Assembly (NCBI GenBank): GCA_964019425.1
Contig: OZ025828.1
Span: 797,380 to 861,379, forward strand
From: Flectonema sp. DT1601
Taxonomy: Eukaryota; Euglenozoa; Diplonemea; Diplonemida; Diplonemidae
DNA length: 64,000 bases
Direction: 5' to 3'
The position numbers and the translations under genes are program-made. Shown one piece after another: positions 1 to 10,552 of the stretch (positions within the stretch are counted from its first letter, which is position 1; each line of letters opens with the position of its first letter). The notes beneath the pieces are model-generated. The model was not told where the DNA came from. It searched no databases and worked only from the letters and a program-made list of their open reading frames with translations.

Positions 1-253
1 AAATATAAATACAGTGATTTCCTGATTTTCTGTAACTGGAATTGAGACTTCTGGTAGACATAACCTGTTTCACTCAATTTTGCTTTCTTACTGATTTGAC
101 TCTCTTTTTGAAGGTAAGAATTGCCTTTTTTTTACTCAACGTTGATCTAATTCTATTCTATTCACTGAATGTTCTTTATTTAGTTTTGTATTATGTTATT
201 TCCCTTTAGAGTCCCCATCCTCAAAAGAAATATCAAAGGGAAACCAGAGAGGG
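1..253 (+). other. Leader region of the first gene
   Basis: Non-coding AT-rich sequence before the first gene. Pyrimidine-rich stretches followed by AG near positions 100-115 and 190-210 could serve as splice acceptors for the mRNA that starts just before position 254. No gene end from a preceding gene is visible. Confidence 0.4.
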
Positions 254-257
254 ATGG

Positions 258-3200
258 ATGGAGGTCGTGTCACCAGCATCAGAGACTCCGTATCAGGATG
301 TCAGTCCCTCTGCAGGAGCTGATAATCCGAAAGTAGAATGGAATCACCTTCTCGACACAGCTCGTCAACATGAGTACGGAGGAGATCCTGTTCAGGGATT
401 AGCACTTCGTGAACAGATGCTTCTCCTTGCAAAGAAAACGTTCGGAGATACCGCTGTTGAAGTTCAAAGAAGTTGCGAATCCTTTGTCGTCCGATGCAAT
501 CAAATTGCGATGGCAAAGTTGAAAGCAAATCAACCAGACGAGGCCTTTGATCTTCTTCGAAAAGCTGAAATACTAACCGACAAGAATGGGATATTAGCAC
601 TGTGTCCAGCTGCTAGGTTACGATGCCGAGCAGTGACTCTAAATAATATCGGTTTATTCTACAGACACAGGGATCAGAATAACGCTGCACTTTCTTACCT
701 CGAACAGGCTCTTGAAATTGAATCTGGAAACAGCGACTTCAGGTCTGAGAATCCCGTTGCCACTCTCTTAAACTTGTGTGCTGTCCTATCTAAGCTCGGT
801 AGGTACCAACTAGCACTCGGTTACGCGAAACAGGCACTCGTTGCATTACGCCGACACAAAAAGAGTAAAGATTCCGCCCGCTACGGAGGGGAAACGGCAC
901 CATCACGACAAACAATGTTCGCTGTTGCGCACCACGCAGCTGGCTGCCAGTATGAAGGATTGCGAAACTACCAAAAAGCTGCTGAAGAGTACATCGCTGC
1001 TATCGTTGCATCTCGGGAGGCTGACGACTCTGACAGTAGTGTGGGTCGCTCGTACCTGCAGGCATATCGATCTGTTATTCAGAAAGCCAGGGCTTCAGGA
1101 AGGTTTTCTGATGCGTCTCTTCCGACACTTCCACCTGAGAAGAAAAGGATTCGAGGTGGAGGAATGAATTCATTTCCGCCTCCTCAGCGACGGCAAGTCC
1201 GACAATCCTTTCCTCAAGTCAGCCCCGCTCCGCAACCTCCGCGGGCTGACATACCTCGAAGACCACACACGGCATCCACGTTTGAACCGTATAAACAACC
1301 TAGCTTAATAGAAATACAGAATGCTATTCACCCACAACCTCCTCCTAAGAAACGTCCGAGTACTGGGGGGACGGCAGGACGCACTTCCACTACTTCTGCC
1401 TGGGGGAACTCGAATTCCAAAAGACCTCCTTCAGCAAAGAAGACTGCGAAGTATGCCTACGACTTGGTTTATAAACCAGCCAGCATCAGAGGACTTTCAA
1501 CAAGAAACAAACAAGCCTTTGAAGAACTTGATGAAATGACAAAAAGGCACTTGTTGCGAATCGCTGAGGAGCCGCTACCGCTGGCGCCCTCCCCACCACA
1601 AGAAAATGAAGCAGCGACACCCCCAAACCCTCAGCAACCTCCTCCATCGTTGAGAGAAGATTTTGATAAAAAGTGTGATCTCGTTGATGAGTTTGAAGCA
1701 TCTCCGCAGTGTGACCTGACAGAGGAATCACTGAAACCTTGCGATGGAGAAACTCTTCAAACTTTAGAAAGCTCTCCAATTCATCCAACTCCTCCAACAA
1801 CTTCTAACATCAGTTCTTTCAGTGATGTGACTGATCCACGTGAGACTACTCGTCGTGAACATGCCGTACTGACAGTTCAGAAATCCTGGAGACGTCATTC
1901 CCGACCGAGTAGATCAATAAATGATTGTGGTGAAGGATTGATTGCTAGTTGTGATGTGATCGAAAATGATGAGCAAGAGGAAGCTGAGGATGAAAAAGAG
2001 ATTGTAGACGAGGGTGACGCATTGCACGGTTTTCTCGAAATTGAAGCATCACACATTGAGGCTCAACAAACGACGTATTCTTCTCCGTTGGCATCTTCTG
2101 CGTCTCAGTCTGGTCTGAGGATCGAAAACTCTGATTCTCAAATTGCTGCTCTCGCTGAGGCTTTAGACAGGTCGATCGCATCCCAGAGATCTGTTTCGAG
2201 TCTTCTTGAGCAACGGAGAGATGAGAAAGAGGGAAATAACGAATCCCCAAAAGACGAGGAGAAATCCTCTGAAAAAGATTCCGTGATATCTGGAAAAGAG
2301 CTACGTGACGAAACGAATGCCGTGGAACCATTAAAAGCAGACGTGCAACGTGAAGAAGGTCATAATTCTGGTGATGTTGCAGAGGAAGAATTACCAGCGT
2401 CTCATCCTGAAGAAGGTGACTTAGATGACAATAGCAGAGCATCAGACACATCTGAACAACCAGAAGAACCAACAGCTGAAGACGATCTCAATAATTACAA
2501 TGAAATGACTGAACAGAGTGCTGATGTAACTAAAGAACAAATCGCTGTGAGAGAAACTCAATTAGAGGAGTTATTCGACACTGCGATGGCTGGTGTAGTC
2601 ACAAATGAAATACCTGCTGAACAACAACCAGAAAGTGATAATCATCAGGCAGCTAATATTATTAACTTCACACAACTTTCAGAAGACTCAGGACTCGGTC
2701 TCTTAATGCGTACGATGGACGTACTGCCAGAGAGGTTTCCTCCGGCCGATGAGATTCCAGAAACAGCAACTCCATCAGATCCCAGCGAACCACAAACACC
2801 TGAACATGAACGAGAGAATCGGCTACTTAAAGAACGAACATACGCTGCTGTCAATGTTCAGAGAGTGTTTCGAGGTTTCCTTGGAAACAAACGCTGGAAA
2901 CAAGTACAGGCTGACTTCATAACTGCAAAGCAACAACAACACGCTGAGTACGTAACACGTCAGACCATAATAATTCAAACGATGTGTCGCTCTAAATTAT
3001 CCTGCATGATAAACACAGTTAAAGTATGGAAAAGATTATTAAATGGAATGAAACTACTTCAAGCTAGATATCGGGGATTCGACGCGAGAGTTAAATTTCG
3101 AAAACTCAAAGACGAGTGGCAAGAGAAGCAAAAGATAATTCAATTCGGAAGTGCTACCCGACTTCAGGGATGGTGGAGACGTATGTTAATCAGAAAGCAG

Positions 3201-6050
3201 AAGGAGGCCAAGTACAGACAGCAATGGGATGAACTAGTCTCGGAGAGGAAGCCTCTTTATGCGATCGGTCGTATCAAACTTTGGTGGAAGTGGATGCGCT
3301 TCGAGCACCGACTAGTTTATGAAGTCCTCAAAGTGACTACTGAGAACCAACGTAAGAAACAAATTTTGGAAGAAGTTGAAAATCTCCAAAAACGTCAACA
3401 CGAGAGTGCTGTTTGCATCCAGCAGGCTTATCGAAAATATATTTCTGAGAGACAACTAGAGTTTCGTCGAATGAAAGACCTCGCGAGAAAGATTGCCTAT
3501 TTAGAATGCGAGGGGAGGGATTACGCAGCTCGTGTACTACAGAGGTTTAGTAGAATAGTTCACTCTGTATCATCTGTACGAAGGAGAAGGAAAGAATTGG
3601 CTGAATTTGAGGCATTGAAAATCTGGAAGCAGCAAAAGTTGGCGCAGCAGGAAGCAGAAGTTCAAGTTATGCATCGACTGGAACTCGCAGCAATTCGAAT
3701 TCAAAAAGTGTGGAGAGGTTTCTCCGTCAGACTGAAGTCTTTTAGAAAACGAGTAGCAGAACTCCTCGAATGGGAGGACTCTCTGGGTCACTTCGTAACA
3801 AATATTATTAAAGTTTGGAAAGGTCACTCAACTCGCTTAAAAATTGAAAAGCCATTAGCTGAGCATCGCGCCATCATCAAACAAAAAGCTGCGCTCGTAA
3901 TTCAAAGATTTGGAAGAGGTCATCGAGATCGCAAGGAAGTATCTGCATCCTCTCGGCAGCAGCGCAGCAGTTTTAAAATCCAGAAATCGTTTCGAACATT
4001 TAAAAAGAGGCGTCACACAATGTTTTCGAATGTGGTTCAGATGTTTGCCCAAACAGCCATATCGATTCTACTTCGTTCATCAAAAATAACTCGTCAGCAG
4101 TCAGCTCTCACAATCCAGAAGTGGGTTCGTACCCTTCAGAGTTCTGTATTTGTGAAAAATGCACTCGAAGAACGACGTGAGCAGCGGAAGCAGCGCAATG
4201 ACGCAGAGTACGCTGAATGCCAAGCTGTTCTAATTCAGAGTCTTTGGAGAGGATATTATTGTCGAAAGATATTAAAACAGCGAAGGGTAGCAATTCAGTC
4301 TGCTAGTCGATGTCGTCTCTCCAGAACGTTAGTTTCTCACATGAGATTCAATCACCGCATTGGAAAGGCGGCGACATCTCTCCGTCTTGTGAATGCTGCA
4401 GCTCGCGGAAAACTCTCACAGCTGAGAGTTGCGGAAATGATGAAGTCACTTATCCATTCGTTGAAAATAAAATTTTCAATCGACTGCTTCGCTTCCAGTG
4501 AAGCAGCTCATCGAAATGAGATCGAAGAGTTGGAATTATCTGACAGACAGAACATCAGACCTCCAGCAATGAAACCAACACCTCCTCTCTCTGTTAAGCC
4601 ACCCAAGGCATCTACTGCAATTCGTGGTCTCAGTGAAAAGGGAGTACGTCGTTTTAGGGCTGCAATTACAATACAAAAGAATTGGAAGGTTTTTGTTGCA
4701 AAGTGTGCAGCCGACGAGTTAAGGAACCGGCCTACAAACGATGCTGCGGTTAGAATTCAACAGTTCGTGCGATGCAGGGTGTCAACTCTGAGGGTACGAT
4801 GCCTGCAGGGGAAGTTGTCGGTTTTCAACTTTCAAATGTCTGCGAGGAGAGAACTCGCGGCAGTTGTCGTTCAGACATGTTGCCGTCACATTTTATCTCT
4901 CAGAATGTCTCAGGAGTTGTGTAGAAATCGTGCAGTTGAGGAAACAGCGATTTCAGATGCTGTTGGTGACATCATTCAAAAATCAATATTTGAACACATC
5001 GACTTCCCTCCACAAGAAAGTATTCCTGTTCGGCTAACTAGACCAAGTTTGAAGGATTGTGAAAGAGAAGAAGTATTATCAATTATTGTTATTTCATCAT
5101 TAGCATCACTCTGTGTCTCTTTGACTCTAACTGAACTGAGAGACCAAGCTGAAGAAGCAATCAAAGGAAGCGAAGAATCTCACTGCACATCATCAGACCT
5201 AATCGACTCTCGACCTGTAGAAGAAATCCAACACGAGGATGCTGAAACGTCGAGCGATAAGAAAATCTCACAATTAGAAGCTGCCGTGAGAATTCAACAC
5301 TTCGCAAGAAGATGTCATTCTCGTGTTACTTTTAAATATTTGTATCAACTGAGAGCCTCAGAACACAAGTCAATCGTGCAAAATGAAGCCGCGACGTGCA
5401 TTTCCTGCTGCTACAAAATGTGGAGAGCGAAACTAATTACAAACAAGACTCGGACGACAAGACATGCTGAACAGCAAGCAGCAGACAGACGTGATGAGGA
5501 AGCTGCGGCTGCTATTTTAATTCAGAGTAGTGTGAAAGGGTTTATTCAAAGACAGAAGTTTTGTCGCATGTTTTGGGCTACAGACGTAATGAAGAAGAGA
5601 AGATCTCTGCGATTGAAAATACAAGAGAGACATAACAAGTGTAATGATACAGTTAGGGAAGAGGCTGGTAGAGTAATAAAGTTCTCACTACAGAGGTCAT
5701 TGGTTCTCAAAAAGTTAGCAAAAAAAAGAATTGAAGTACAACACCAGCGCTCGCAAGTACAGCGTGACGATGCTGGTGGCAGTCTTACTCGATGGTACAA
5801 ACGAAAACATGCGAGTGGTGAAATAAGGAAAACACACAGCAGTCACAGTAGTATTATTAAAGATGAAGATGCAGCTACTCTCATTCAGTCTTTCTTCAAA
5901 GGTTGGTTAACACGAAAACGAGTCCAAAAGGATCTTCAAACCGTAGACCGAATTCACAGCTACGATGCTGTTGATGAGATGCAATTGTTTGCTGCTGTCA
6001 GACTGCAATCGACTGGTAGAGCTTTCATCACCAGAAAACAGCTTAAATAA
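258..6050 (+). CDS. Giant TPR and multi-IQ-motif protein (1930 aa)
   Basis: Single uninterrupted frame of 1930 residues. Residues about 20-280 form helical repeats of TPR type, with the GLALREQMLLLAKKTFGD and NNAALSYLEQALEIE signatures. Residues about 290-860 are low-complexity, acidic and Ser/Pro-rich, with one isolated IQ-like segment near 536 (VQKSWRRHSR). From about 863 to the C-terminus there are at least fifteen IQ-like motifs, for example VQRVFRGF, IQKVWRGF, IQSLWRGYYCRK and IQSFFKGWLTRK, separated by basic helices. IQ motifs bind calmodulin or EF-hand light chains; large TPR/IQ proteins are typical of axonemes, basal bodies and spindle poles, so a cytoskeletal scaffold is the likely role (inference). 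No motor or calponin-homology domain is visible, which argues against a myosin or a complete ASPM. A second ATG four bases upstream, at 254, is out of frame and stops after about 22 codons. Confidence 0.9.
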   Translation: MEVVSPASETPYQDVSPSAGADNPKVEWNHLLDTARQHEYGGDPVQGLALREQMLLLAKKTFGDTAVEVQRSCESFVVRCNQIAMAKLKANQPDEAFDLLRKAEILTDKNGILALCPAARLRCRAVTLNNIGLFYRHRDQNNAALSYLEQALEIESGNSDFRSENPVATLLNLCAVLSKLGRYQLALGYAKQALVALRRHKKSKDSARYGGETAPSRQTMFAVAHHAAGCQYEGLRNYQKAAEEYIAAIVASREADDSDSSVGRSYLQAYRSVIQKARASGRFSDASLPTLPPEKKRIRGGGMNSFPPPQRRQVRQSFPQVSPAPQPPRADIPRRPHTASTFEPYKQPSLIEIQNAIHPQPPPKKRPSTGGTAGRTSTTSAWGNSNSKRPPSAKKTAKYAYDLVYKPASIRGLSTRNKQAFEELDEMTKRHLLRIAEEPLPLAPSPPQENEAATPPNPQQPPPSLREDFDKKCDLVDEFEASPQCDLTEESLKPCDGETLQTLESSPIHPTPPTTSNISSFSDVTDPRETTRREHAVLTVQKSWRRHSRPSRSINDCGEGLIASCDVIENDEQEEAEDEKEIVDEGDALHGFLEIEASHIEAQQTTYSSPLASSASQSGLRIENSDSQIAALAEALDRSIASQRSVSSLLEQRRDEKEGNNESPKDEEKSSEKDSVISGKELRDETNAVEPLKADVQREEGHNSGDVAEEELPASHPEEGDLDDNSRASDTSEQPEEPTAEDDLNNYNEMTEQSADVTKEQIAVRETQLEELFDTAMAGVVTNEIPAEQQPESDNHQAANIINFTQLSEDSGLGLLMRTMDVLPERFPPADEIPETATPSDPSEPQTPEHERENRLLKERTYAAVNVQRVFRGFLGNKRWKQVQADFITAKQQQHAEYVTRQTIIIQTMCRSKLSCMINTVKVWKRLLNGMKLLQARYRGFDARVKFRKLKDEWQEKQKIIQFGSATRLQGWWRRMLIRKQKEAKYRQQWDELVSERKPLYAIGRIKLWWKWMRFEHRLVYEVLKVTTENQRKKQILEEVENLQKRQHESAVCIQQAYRKYISERQLEFRRMKDLARKIAYLECEGRDYAARVLQRFSRIVHSVSSVRRRRKELAEFEALKIWKQQKLAQQEAEVQVMHRLELAAIRIQKVWRGFSVRLKSFRKRVAELLEWEDSLGHFVTNIIKVWKGHSTRLKIEKPLAEHRAIIKQKAALVIQRFGRGHRDRKEVSASSRQQRSSFKIQKSFRTFKKRRHTMFSNVVQMFAQTAISILLRSSKITRQQSALTIQKWVRTLQSSVFVKNALEERREQRKQRNDAEYAECQAVLIQSLWRGYYCRKILKQRRVAIQSASRCRLSRTLVSHMRFNHRIGKAATSLRLVNAAARGKLSQLRVAEMMKSLIHSLKIKFSIDCFASSEAAHRNEIEELELSDRQNIRPPAMKPTPPLSVKPPKASTAIRGLSEKGVRRFRAAITIQKNWKVFVAKCAADELRNRPTNDAAVRIQQFVRCRVSTLRVRCLQGKLSVFNFQMSARRELAAVVVQTCCRHILSLRMSQELCRNRAVEETAISDAVGDIIQKSIFEHIDFPPQESIPVRLTRPSLKDCEREEVLSIIVISSLASLCVSLTLTELRDQAEEAIKGSEESHCTSSDLIDSRPVEEIQHEDAETSSDKKISQLEAAVRIQHFARRCHSRVTFKYLYQLRASEHKSIVQNEAATCISCCYKMWRAKLITNKTRTTRHAEQQAADRRDEEAAAAILIQSSVKGFIQRQKFCRMFWATDVMKKRRSLRLKIQERHNKCNDTVREEAGRVIKFSLQRSLVLKKLAKKRIEVQHQRSQVQRDDAGGSLTRWYKRKHASGEIRKTHSSHSSIIKDEDAATLIQSFFKGWLTRKRVQKDLQTVDRIHSYDAVDEMQLFAAVRLQSTGRAFITRKQLK

Positions 6051-6608
6051 ATATTATTATTAAAAAAAGGAGTTTGGACGTTCACGATATTATTCTCATC
6101 TTTAATTAGTTTTAGTAATTCAGAAATTGAAAACATATTTCACCCTCTTCCCTCTGTCCACTTCCCTCCTTACTTTTCTAATTCCTGTATTGTTGTGACT
6201 ATAAAGTATATGTTATGATTGAGAAAAAAGAGAAAATCGAATTTCTTTCATTTTGTTTTTTTTTGATTTGCACAAATGAGCATCACGGGAAACTGTTAAT
6301 TTGCTCATCGGAGTGCGGACTTGATTACTGTGGTACCAGTTGGTGGTAAATTATTTTCTTCCCATCCCCCACTCGTCTTGCGAAAGATCTACGAAATGTT
6401 ATTTCTTTTTATTATTTATTTGTTCCATCGAAGATAACCAAAGTCATCAACTGCACTGCAATTAACTCAAAAAAAATAATCTACTTAAAACAGGAAATTT
6501 ATATATGTTGTAGTGAGTAAGTGTATAATTATGAAATCCTTTAAATGGTATTCATGTATTTTGTTCCTTTCGCAGGTTAGCCAAAAGCTTCATAAGTAAA
6601 ATAACTAA
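6051..6608 (+). other. Intergenic region with 3' and 5' UTR
   Basis: No coding potential. T-rich and A-rich stretches follow the IQ gene. A pyrimidine tract ending in CAG at 6571-6575 lies 33 bases before the next start codon and is the probable 5' acceptor of the aminotransferase mRNA. Confidence 0.6.
6560..6575 (+). promoter_or_regulatory. Predicted 5' splice-leader acceptor
   Basis: The sequence TTTTGTTCCTTTCGCAG, a pyrimidine tract plus CAG, lies 33 bases before the aminotransferase ATG. It differs from the A-rich AACAG acceptors of the cis-introns in this window. No upstream exon in frame is seen, so trans-splicing is the simplest reading (inference). Confidence 0.45.
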
Positions 6609-7973
6609 ATGTCTGCTATTAAAAGAATCCTAAAGAATGAAGGATTAAATCAAACTGTGATTGGTGTGAAGAAGAGAGTACCAAAAGTTCAAAAAGGTCA
6701 TCTGTCGAAGGTGTGGGCGAGAAGTACTGAACTAACAGTTGACAAGGCGCGGGGATGCTATGTTTGGGATCAAGAAGGAAATCGATTTATGGATGCTGCT
6801 GCAGGTATCGCTGTCGTTAATACTGGACACTGTCATCCTGCAATTGTTTCAGCAATCAGAGAACAGGCAGGTAAACTAATCCATTCACAGATTAATAATT
6901 ATCACAACGAACCACTTCATGAACTTACTGAAAGACTAGGAGATGTGTTCCCAGTTGGTGTTAATCATTTTTATTACGACAACACCGGCACTGCTGGAAT
7001 CGAAGCAGCGATAAAACTCGTCAGGAAAGCAACCTGCCGCCCAAACATAATTGCGCTTCATGGAGGAATGCATGGAAGATCTGGAATGTGTTCTTCTTTA
7101 ACGAGCAACCATTCTGTTAGAAATCCAGTTCACTATCCGCTGCCTAGTGGGGCATACTTTGCTCCATATCCGAGTTGCTTTAGGTGGGGACTCAATGAAG
7201 AAGAAGCAACTCAACGAGCTCTCGAAGGACTGGATGTTGTACTTCGGGGAAATGTTAAGTCTGAGCAGGTTGCTGCCATCATCTTTGAACCAGTTTTAGG
7301 TGAAGGAGGTTTTATTCCTTGTACTCCTCAGTACTATCAGGAAGTTAGAAAGATTTGTGATGATAATGGAATTCTATTAATTATGGATGAGATTCAATCA
7401 GGTTATGGAAGAACAGGAAAGATGTGGGGATGTCAACATCTGTTTAGTGATCCATCACAAGCTCCTGACGTTATTGTCTCATCAAAAGGGATTGCTTCTG
7501 GAATGCCGTTATCAGTTGTCGCAGCTAAAGAAGAAGTAATGGCTGCCTTCACACCAGGTACTCACGGTGGTACTTTTAACGGGAATGTCGTTGCGTTAGC
7601 AGCAGCACTCGCAACTCTCGATGTCTTTGAAGAAGAACAACTTGTTGAAAATTCAAGAATTCAGGGAGACACAATGAGTGGGATTTTAAAAGCCCTCTGT
7701 GAGACGTACCTACCGGAGAATGATGTTCGCGGACCCGGCCTTATGATTGGAATGGAATTCGTAAAAGATGGAAAAGCTAATGCACAAGCAGCTCACTACA
7801 TTAAGAACCATTGCTTTGAGAAATCAAACACTATTATCTTAACACCAACTGGATATGATGGAAATATCTTAAGACTAATGCCTCCTCTAATTATCCAAGA
7901 AGAAGAAGTGCTTGAATTCACTCAGGCAGTTGAATACGCAATGCGTGACTACACAAAGGGTGTCGCAATTTAA
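6609..7973 (+). CDS. Class-III PLP-dependent aminotransferase (454 aa)
   Basis: Intronless, 454 residues, the usual length of fold-type I class-III aminotransferases (4-aminobutyrate, AGXT2, ornithine and related enzymes). Visible landmarks are the substrate-entry segment FMDAAAGIAVVNTGHCHP, the PLP-phosphate loop NTGTAGIEAAIKL, the cofactor-ring Asp260 in MDEIQSGYGRTG, and the Schiff-base lysine Lys293 in SSKGIASGMPLS. The closest look is the GABA aminotransferase/AGXT2-like group, which uses pyruvate, glyoxylate or 2-oxoglutarate as acceptor; the exact amino donor cannot be read from the sequence. The N-terminus (MSAIKRILKNEGLNQTVIGVKKR) is basic with few acids and could be a mitochondrial presequence. 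The ATG lies just after a pyrimidine-rich acceptor. Confidence 0.93.
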   Translation: MSAIKRILKNEGLNQTVIGVKKRVPKVQKGHLSKVWARSTELTVDKARGCYVWDQEGNRFMDAAAGIAVVNTGHCHPAIVSAIREQAGKLIHSQINNYHNEPLHELTERLGDVFPVGVNHFYYDNTGTAGIEAAIKLVRKATCRPNIIALHGGMHGRSGMCSSLTSNHSVRNPVHYPLPSGAYFAPYPSCFRWGLNEEEATQRALEGLDVVLRGNVKSEQVAAIIFEPVLGEGGFIPCTPQYYQEVRKICDDNGILLIMDEIQSGYGRTGKMWGCQHLFSDPSQAPDVIVSSKGIASGMPLSVVAAKEEVMAAFTPGTHGGTFNGNVVALAAALATLDVFEEEQLVENSRIQGDTMSGILKALCETYLPENDVRGPGLMIGMEFVKDGKANAQAAHYIKNHCFEKSNTIILTPTGYDGNILRLMPPLIIQEEEVLEFTQAVEYAMRDYTKGVAI

Positions 7974-8476
7974 AACAAAAATCTCTCCCTCTCCCTTCCT
8001 CTCTAAAAAAAAAAAGAAATCTAGCACAATATATGACGTTATGAATCCTGTTACTTAAATAATTATTATTATCTAGTCTGAATGTCAGAAGTGGACCATC
8101 CTTGTTGGGACATAGCAACACGTTAGAGTTGTTTCACGCCCATTGTAATATATATGTCATCCCTTCCTCTCTCTCTCTCTTTTTCACTTTTATTGTCTGC
8201 CTTTGTGAGTTTATTTTCTTTGACCTCCCCAAGTATGTATGTGTTTGTAGTCCCGTAGTTGTAGAAGGAACGGCAATAAGAAACCAACAGCCGTGATTGC
8301 CTTCCATTCCTAAAGCAGTAAGGCTACTCACATGGTGAGACTACCTTTCCTTTCACTTTATTTGTATTCTCCCTTTTGTCTTTTTATCTTTCTTTTGCTC
8401 CACTGCTCTAATTAATTCAGAATGAGTCCACTGCGACGCATTCCGTGCTGAGTTTTTTGAAGGCGGAGGAGATATT

Positions 8477-8625
8477 AAAAAAAAAAAAAAAAAAAAAAAA
8501 GGGAAAATTCTTTTTAATAATAATAATAATAAATTAAATTATAGAGATAATTAAAAAAATATTTTAATTTTTTTTTAAAAATGAAAAAAAAAATAAAAGT
8601 TTTTTTTTTTTTCAATTTTTTATGA
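8477..8625. repeat. Homopolymer-rich low-complexity tract
   Basis: A run of about 22 A is followed by a short TAA microsatellite and alternating A and T runs. It is intergenic, with no further structure. Confidence 0.8.
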
Positions 8626-10473
8626 AAAAAGATTTACACGATATGAGTACATAAGCAGAAATGATATCTTGGCTTTAATTGTTTTGCAAACGGACTTACA
8701 CATCTTTTCTGATTCTTTTTATTAAATTCGTACATATCTGAGATCAGTCAGATGGTATTCAAACATTTGACATTTGACATCAGAATGTGATATGCAACTT
8801 ACTGAGACTTGTTTGTTTTCTGAGTTGTAAAACCTTCTTACTAAAGAATTAGGAATTAAATATTTCTGATTCCACGAGAAGTAATCTGAAAACCCGTTCC
8901 CTCTCTCTCTCTTGAATTCTTTACTGGTATTTTGTGTACGTTTCTCCGCTGCCCTCCCAACCCAAAGTCAGACAACGTTTCCTTTGTACTATTTGTAGTG
9001 CTTCTTGCCTCCCTATATCCCAAACTCGATCGTTTGATTGCAACAGGTTTAGGGAATAAAGGAAAAAGAGATCCCTCAACAGGTCAAATGATAATCTTTT
9101 TTGTCATGGAGACCAATCACAAACTTGCCTCGTTGACTGTTATTTTTATTTTTATTTTTGGTAAACTTGAATCTTAAGGCAAGGCGGAATCTGATAGCAG
9201 CGTTCTCTGGAGGCTGCTACTCGGGTGAAACTAACCAGACTTTACGTTCATTACTATCATGGAATCAAAACTACCGATAATTCACTGTCAATTATTACAC
9301 ACAATTCACTCTTTAATGTGTCTGCTGTCTCGCTTATACAATTCTGTGACACGACCATAATCACGGACCACTCCTGGGGAGTGTTTTTATTATTTTTATC
9401 CTTTGTTGTGCCCCTGTGATGCAGTCAATTTTTTATTTTTTATTTTATTTTATTTATTTTTTTTTTAAAAAAAAATTTTGATTTCATAAGTCAGATGAAA
9501 GGAACACCAAATTCTTTTTATGAATTTATTTATACCCTCGTAGTCATATCCGAGTCGTTGAGGCAGCCAATCGATGTTTCCCATCAGAGTGCTGACTTGC
9601 TTTCGGAATGTGTTCGATTTATTACAATGACTAAAACGTCATGTGTTTCATTAACGATTACTAATTACTCCCCCCTCTTTGCAAATAACAGATTCTTCAG
9701 AAACGTTATCTATTCTCTGCCTTTAGATAACTCACCCGTCAGAATGAGAAATACTGTTTGAAGAAAGCTGCAGTGAGAGACAATTCTTGTCGAAAACCCT
9801 CCCCAGGCTGAACCTTACTACGGGTCATCAATACAGTCTTGTGAAGGCTTCGCAGATTCACTCTGATAATGGGAAGGCAATGAAAGAATAAAACACAGCA
9901 GACTAGCCTACTAATCCTCACCACCATCATCATCCTCCCACTCGCGAATATGCTGGTGCCAGAGAGGCGAGCTCTAACAAAAGTTGAACTCTTTGTTGCC
10001 AGGCTTTTCCTGTACTCTCGTATCTCCCTCTCACCATGCCGACACTCGCTTTGTTGTATGGTCTTTTTTTATTTATTTCATCCCCACCCTTTATTGAATG
10101 AAGTTTATTTCCGTTATCCTCCCGAAGCTCTCTTCCCCTCTCTCTCATTATCTCACTCTCGCCTGAACCCTTCTTTTCCAATTTTTAAGATACCCTTGCG
10201 TCGGAAACAAATCGTTGTGATTGCTTTGATAACTGTCGTTCTTTCTGGTGTGTGGTAACTTGAAAGACCAAAGTACACATATGCACAACACAAAACGCGC
10301 ATAATGGAGTTCCGATGGCTGCGATTAACTGTTTTGTCGTTTTTGTTTATTGTAGTTCGTACTTAAAGTTCTTTTTGTTTTCATACAGAAACAAACAAAC
10401 AGAAGAAGTAAGGAGTCTGACCCAGAAAAACATTAACATTTAATTTATGAGGTAGCCAAGTGTACGATTATTA

Positions 10474-10489
10474 TTCTTTATTTTTTCAG
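10474..10489 (+). promoter_or_regulatory. Predicted acceptor before the DPP-like gene
   Basis: TTCTTTATTTTTTCAG ends at 10489, 63 bases before the chosen ATG. It is pyrimidine-rich, unlike the cis-intron acceptors inside the gene, and is therefore read as the 5' acceptor of this mRNA. Confidence 0.4.
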
Positions 10490-10552
10490 GGTGCCGTTCC
10501 GCTGGATTCGTCAGCCAGCCTCGAAGGTGGGGGATCACGCGGGCGGGGTAAA

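Larger units (their letters stand above)
7974..10552 (+). other. Long intergenic region, no gene seen
   Basis: About 2.6 kb between the aminotransferase and the peptidase. Only short frames without domain signal occur. It holds pyrimidine-rich tracts (CTCTCT near 8165 and 8900), A and T homopolymers near 8479-8625 and 9430-9475, and a T-rich acceptor ending at 10489. Upstream non-coding exons of the next gene cannot be excluded. Confidence 0.6.

Noticed and set aside
8932-9761. Short frames in the long spacer before the peptidase gene
   Set aside because: They lack ATG starts or conserved motifs and match the AT-rich background.
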